Source: PCC-10605 sp964409355
GTDB taxonomy: Bacteria; Cyanobacteriota; Cyanobacteriia; Cyanobacteriales; Cyanobacteriaceae
Length of the DNA stretch: 64,000 bases
NCBI GenBank assembly: GCA_964409355.1
Contig: CAYPDC010000001.1
Coordinates: 19,426 to 83,425, forward strand
Direction: 5' to 3'
Every line of letters begins with the position of its first letter. Within the stretch, counting starts at the first letter, position 1. A model generated the notes under the pieces. It was given only the letters and a program-made list of their open reading frames with translations. It was not told the origin of the DNA and ran no database searches. Shown here one piece after another: positions 61,652-64,000 of this stretch. The translations under genes and the position numbers were made by a program.

Positions 61652-62008
61652 ATGAAAATTTTAATTATTTTCAATCGAGAACCCTATGATAACACAGATG
61701 TTACTTGGAATGGGTTGCGACTGGCAAAAAGTTTGTTTGAGAAACAACAAGAAGTGAAAATATTTTTGATGAATGATTCTGTGGATATGGCGAGGGATAT
61801 TTGTAAGCCTCCTGAACATTATGATCAAGATTTGTCGCAAATGCTTAAAGATTTAATCGCACAAGGAGTGCCTGTTAAGGTTTGTGGTACTTGTATGAAT
61901 CGATGTGGCATTTATAAAAATCATCCTTATTTTCAAGGGGCGCAAAAATCAACCATGTCGGATTTAAGTGATTGGGTGCTAGAGTGCGATCGCATCCTCA
62001 CTTTTTAA
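61652..62008 (+). CDS. DsrE/DsrF-family protein
   Basis: I use ATG 61652 (118 residues) over the GTG at 61637. The fold marks are MKILIIFNREPYDNTDVTWN, GLRLAKSLFEKQQEVKIFLM, then LIAQGVPVKVCGTCMNRCGI, where a Cys in the CGTC/NRCG region is the likely sulfur carrier. DsrE-type proteins pass sulfane sulfur between rhodanese, TusA and oxidation machinery. It lies 6 kb from the Hdr-like genes, which is suggestive but not proof of partnership. Confidence 0.85.
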   Translation: MKILIIFNREPYDNTDVTWNGLRLAKSLFEKQQEVKIFLMNDSVDMARDICKPPEHYDQDLSQMLKDLIAQGVPVKVCGTCMNRCGIYKNHPYFQGAQKSTMSDLSDWVLECDRILTF

Positions 62009-62114
62009 CGTAAGTAAAGCAACGAGGGGAAGTCAATATCAATATGAGCTTGTAGTGAGGGCTTTAGCCCTTATTTGCGTAATTATCTGCTAAACTAAAA
62101 GCGATTATCAATAA

Positions 62115-62187
62115 TCCAGGGTACAGGAGTTGAACCTGTCTTGGACGAATTATGAGTTCGTTGCCTCAACCGCTCGGCCAACCCTGG
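62115..62187 (-). tRNA. tRNA with CAT anticodon, probably tRNA-Ile2
   Basis: 73 nt. The acceptor CCAGGGT/ACCCTGG is perfect and the discriminator is A. The anticodon arm is ACGAA-CTCATAA-TTCGT, giving CAT. The T arm is ACAGG-TTCAACT-CCTGT. The AACTCATAATT loop context resembles plastid trnI-CAU, read as isoleucine after lysidine modification by TilS. Elongator methionine is the alternative. Confidence 0.88.
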
Positions 62188-62281
62188 TAAGTTAGGACTT
62201 AATTTTTGTCCTTTATTATTATAGAATATATAGTCCCTAATATGCCAAATTTATTTGAACTAAAACAATATTTATTTTTCT

Positions 62282-62578
62282 ATGAGAGTTATGCCTAATT
62301 CGACAATCTTAGCTAGTAGCTTAGTTATTTTAAGTAGTTTAACCGTTGGTGTTGCTAGTGGTTTAGTTTCATATTATGTCGGTAGTGAATCTCTCAAAAG
62401 CGTTAACACCCCTTCTGAAAATCCCACTCAAAAAATTAATGCACAGGAAAAACAACCACAAAATAATCAGAAATTTACCGTTGTTCCCGAACAAAAAATC
62501 ATTGTCAAGGTTTATGATTATGTACATCAACAACAAGAAGCAAGTAAAGTAAAAAAATCCGAAGATAATTCTCAGTAA
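62282..62578 (+). CDS. Small protein with N-terminal membrane anchor
   Basis: 98 residues. A single hydrophobic stretch (about 8-32, ILASSLVILSSLTVGVASGL) anchors it, followed by a Gln/Asn/Lys-rich tail with VVPEQKIIVKVYDYVHQQQE. It lies 49 bp upstream of the CNNM/CBS gene on the same strand and may be co-transcribed. I recognise no family. The start could be M1 or M4. Confidence 0.6.
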   Translation: MRVMPNSTILASSLVILSSLTVGVASGLVSYYVGSESLKSVNTPSENPTQKINAQEKQPQNNQKFTVVPEQKIIVKVYDYVHQQQEASKVKKSEDNSQ

Positions 62579-62627
62579 TGCTAATCAAGAAAAACGATAT
62601 TTCTCATTTCTTTGTTGGGGATGTGCC

Positions 62628-63959
62628 ATGAATTGGCATCAAGTTTTCATGCGACTATTAGCCATTTTACTTTTAATCACCATTAACGCTTTCTTTGTCA
62701 CTGCGGAATTTGCCATCGTCTCTGTGCGCAAATCAAGAATCGATCATTTGGTGATGGAAGGGGATATTCAAGCATCAACCGTACAATCTTTGCAAACCAG
62801 TCTTGACAAATTACTTTCTAGCACCCAATTAGGCATTACCCTCTCTAGTTTAGCTTTGGGATGGATTGGAGAAGACACGATGGCTATTTCTATTCAGTTT
62901 CTCATCTCCTCTTTGCCTCTGTCGGAAAATATTATTGGTACTCTCAGTCATTCTTTTGCTGTGCCGATTTCTTTTCTTTTATTGGTTTATTTACAAATTG
63001 TCTTAGGGGAATTATGCCCAAAATCATTAGCTTTACTTTATCCTGAACAATTAGCCCGTTTTTTAGCACCCCCTATCAGTGTTATTAGTAGAATCTTTAA
63101 ACCTTTTATTGATATTCTCAATCTTTCTACTCGTTTTCTCTTAAAACTAATTGGGGTAGAATACGCAGGACAAGGTTGGTACAAGCGAGTTACCCCAGAG
63201 GAATTGCAGTTAATTATTAGCACAGAAAGAGATTCTTCTGGTTTAGAAGCCGAAGAAAGAGAATTATTAAGTAACGTCTTTGAATTTGGAGATGTGGAAG
63301 CAGAAGAAATAATGACACCAAGGGTAAATATTAAAGCCCTTCATCTCAATGTTACTTTTCAAGAATTGCTACAAGAAGTAACAAAAACAAAGCATTCTTT
63401 TTATCCCGTTATCGGCGATTCTTTAGACGATATTCGGGGGGTAATTGACTTTAAGGATTGTTTATCGATTCTTGCCTGTGATCCTCTTAATTTAGATATT
63501 TCTTTAGAAAATTGGATTAAACCCGTACGTTTTTTGCCAGAATCGACTTTATTGAGTGAACTATTAGCAATTATGCAACAATCTCGCTCAAAATTAGTAA
63601 TTATTGTTGATGAGTATGGCGGTACATCAGGTTTAGTAACAATGCAAGATTTAATTAATGAAATTCTGGGGGGAGATGAGGGCGAATATACAGATGATCA
63701 ATATAATATTACTGTTATTGATGAGCAGAATTTTATCGTGTCGGCTCAAATTAATGTGGAGGAGTTGAATGACTTACTAGATTTTGATTTGCCTTTGACG
63801 GACGAATATCAGACTTTAGGAGGATTTGTCGTTTACCATTGGCAAAAAATCCCGAAGCAATATGAAATCTTTAATTATGATAATTTTCAATTTACCATTA
63901 TTGATGTGGATGGTCCTCGTATCAATCGAATTAAAATTACAATTCGTGAAGATAACTAG
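62628..63959 (+). CDS. CNNM/HlyC-CorC family membrane protein with CBS domains
   Basis: 443 residues. The N-terminal DUF21/CNNM region (about 1-195) has four hydrophobic segments with AEFAIVSVRKSRID and QLGITLSSLALGWIGEDT. Two CBS domains follow (about 220-340: EIMTPRVNIKAL and LVIIVDEYGGTSGLVTMQDL). A CorC_HlyC domain closes it (about 355-440: DLPLTDEYQTLGGFVVY). Members move Mg2+ or related cations, and the hemolysin label is historical. The frame is complete, and only 41 bp of the window follow. Confidence 0.93.
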   Translation: MNWHQVFMRLLAILLLITINAFFVTAEFAIVSVRKSRIDHLVMEGDIQASTVQSLQTSLDKLLSSTQLGITLSSLALGWIGEDTMAISIQFLISSLPLSENIIGTLSHSFAVPISFLLLVYLQIVLGELCPKSLALLYPEQLARFLAPPISVISRIFKPFIDILNLSTRFLLKLIGVEYAGQGWYKRVTPEELQLIISTERDSSGLEAEERELLSNVFEFGDVEAEEIMTPRVNIKALHLNVTFQELLQEVTKTKHSFYPVIGDSLDDIRGVIDFKDCLSILACDPLNLDISLENWIKPVRFLPESTLLSELLAIMQQSRSKLVIIVDEYGGTSGLVTMQDLINEILGGDEGEYTDDQYNITVIDEQNFIVSAQINVEELNDLLDFDLPLTDEYQTLGGFVVYHWQKIPKQYEIFNYDNFQFTIIDVDGPRINRIKITIREDN

Positions 63960-64000
63960 GGGTTGCTGAAAAAATGGTGTCATGGGGGTAGGTATCAGGT

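Noticed and set aside
62041..62075. AGGGCTTTAGCCCT hairpin after the dsrE-like gene as a TnpB/IS200 end
   Set aside because: Only the hairpin is present, with no ends and no transposase. It more likely serves as a terminator-like repeat.

Overview
The window comes from the chromosome of an oxygenic cyanobacterium. Direct evidence is a set of photosystem genes (psaC, psbZ, psbK), the phycobilin lyase gene cpcE, hemJ, the CPP1-like protein gene, psbZ next to ribH, and many GCGATCGC (HIP1) octamers in AT-rich DNA. The gene content and the heavy load of short dispersed repeats suggest a unicellular Cyanobacterium/Geminocystis-like organism, but that genus-level guess is inference only.

Layout. 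1-9.7 kb: hypD, a CCB-like factor, a DUF4912 protein, the CPP1-like gene, a DUF1400 hydrolase, a solute-binding lipoprotein and a 5'-truncated GGDEF/EAL protein. 10-27 kb: housekeeping and photosynthesis genes (NDP-sugar pyrophosphorylase, ridA, psaC, guaB3, S1 protein, psbZ-ribH, gatD, mutS2, purB) and tRNA-Glu behind a consensus promoter. 27-32 kb: a GTPase, a lone tnpB, an orphan cydB, and an internally deleted IS with perfect terminal repeats and a 9-bp target duplication. 32-35 kb: a sulfide/persulfide module of persulfide dioxygenase, rhodanese and TauE/SafE exporter on + with a convergent sulfide:quinone oxidoreductase. 35-36.3 kb: a gene graveyard with decayed hicAB and other remnants. 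36-49 kb: cpcE, a C-terminal protease, a DevA-type ATPase, accC, glnA with an NtcA-type promoter, psbK, hemJ and pilT-pilC. 49-50.5 kb: decayed mscS-like and PIN-toxin genes. 50.7-55.3 kb: five genes for a heterodisulfide-reductase-like complex. 55.4-64 kb: two ileS 3'-end fragments around a Sel1 gene, a DMT transporter, an NmrA-like SDR, menF, a ferritin-like protein, dsrE-like, a CAU-anticodon tRNA and a CNNM/CBS protein.

The most interesting system is the Hdr-like cluster in transcription order C1-B1-A-C2-B2 (55322 down to 50716). It resembles the sulfur-oxidising sHdr core of chemolithotrophs but lies in a phototroph genome, about 16 kb from a sulfide:quinone oxidoreductase/persulfide dioxygenase/rhodanese/sulfite-exporter module and about 6 kb from a DsrE-like gene. 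I infer a possible route from sulfide through quinone-linked persulfide to sulfite export, with the Hdr-like complex handling sulfane sulfur or disulfides. The lipoate-binding protein and TusA partners of characterised sHdr systems are not in the window.

The second theme is genome erosion by small mobile repeats. At least five repeat families (an 89-bp palindrome, an 81-bp element with TAGACATCTCCA ends, a 105-bp element with TATAGCAATC ends, a G-rich core repeat and a roughly 100-bp triplicated repeat) recur, and several sit exactly where genes are broken.
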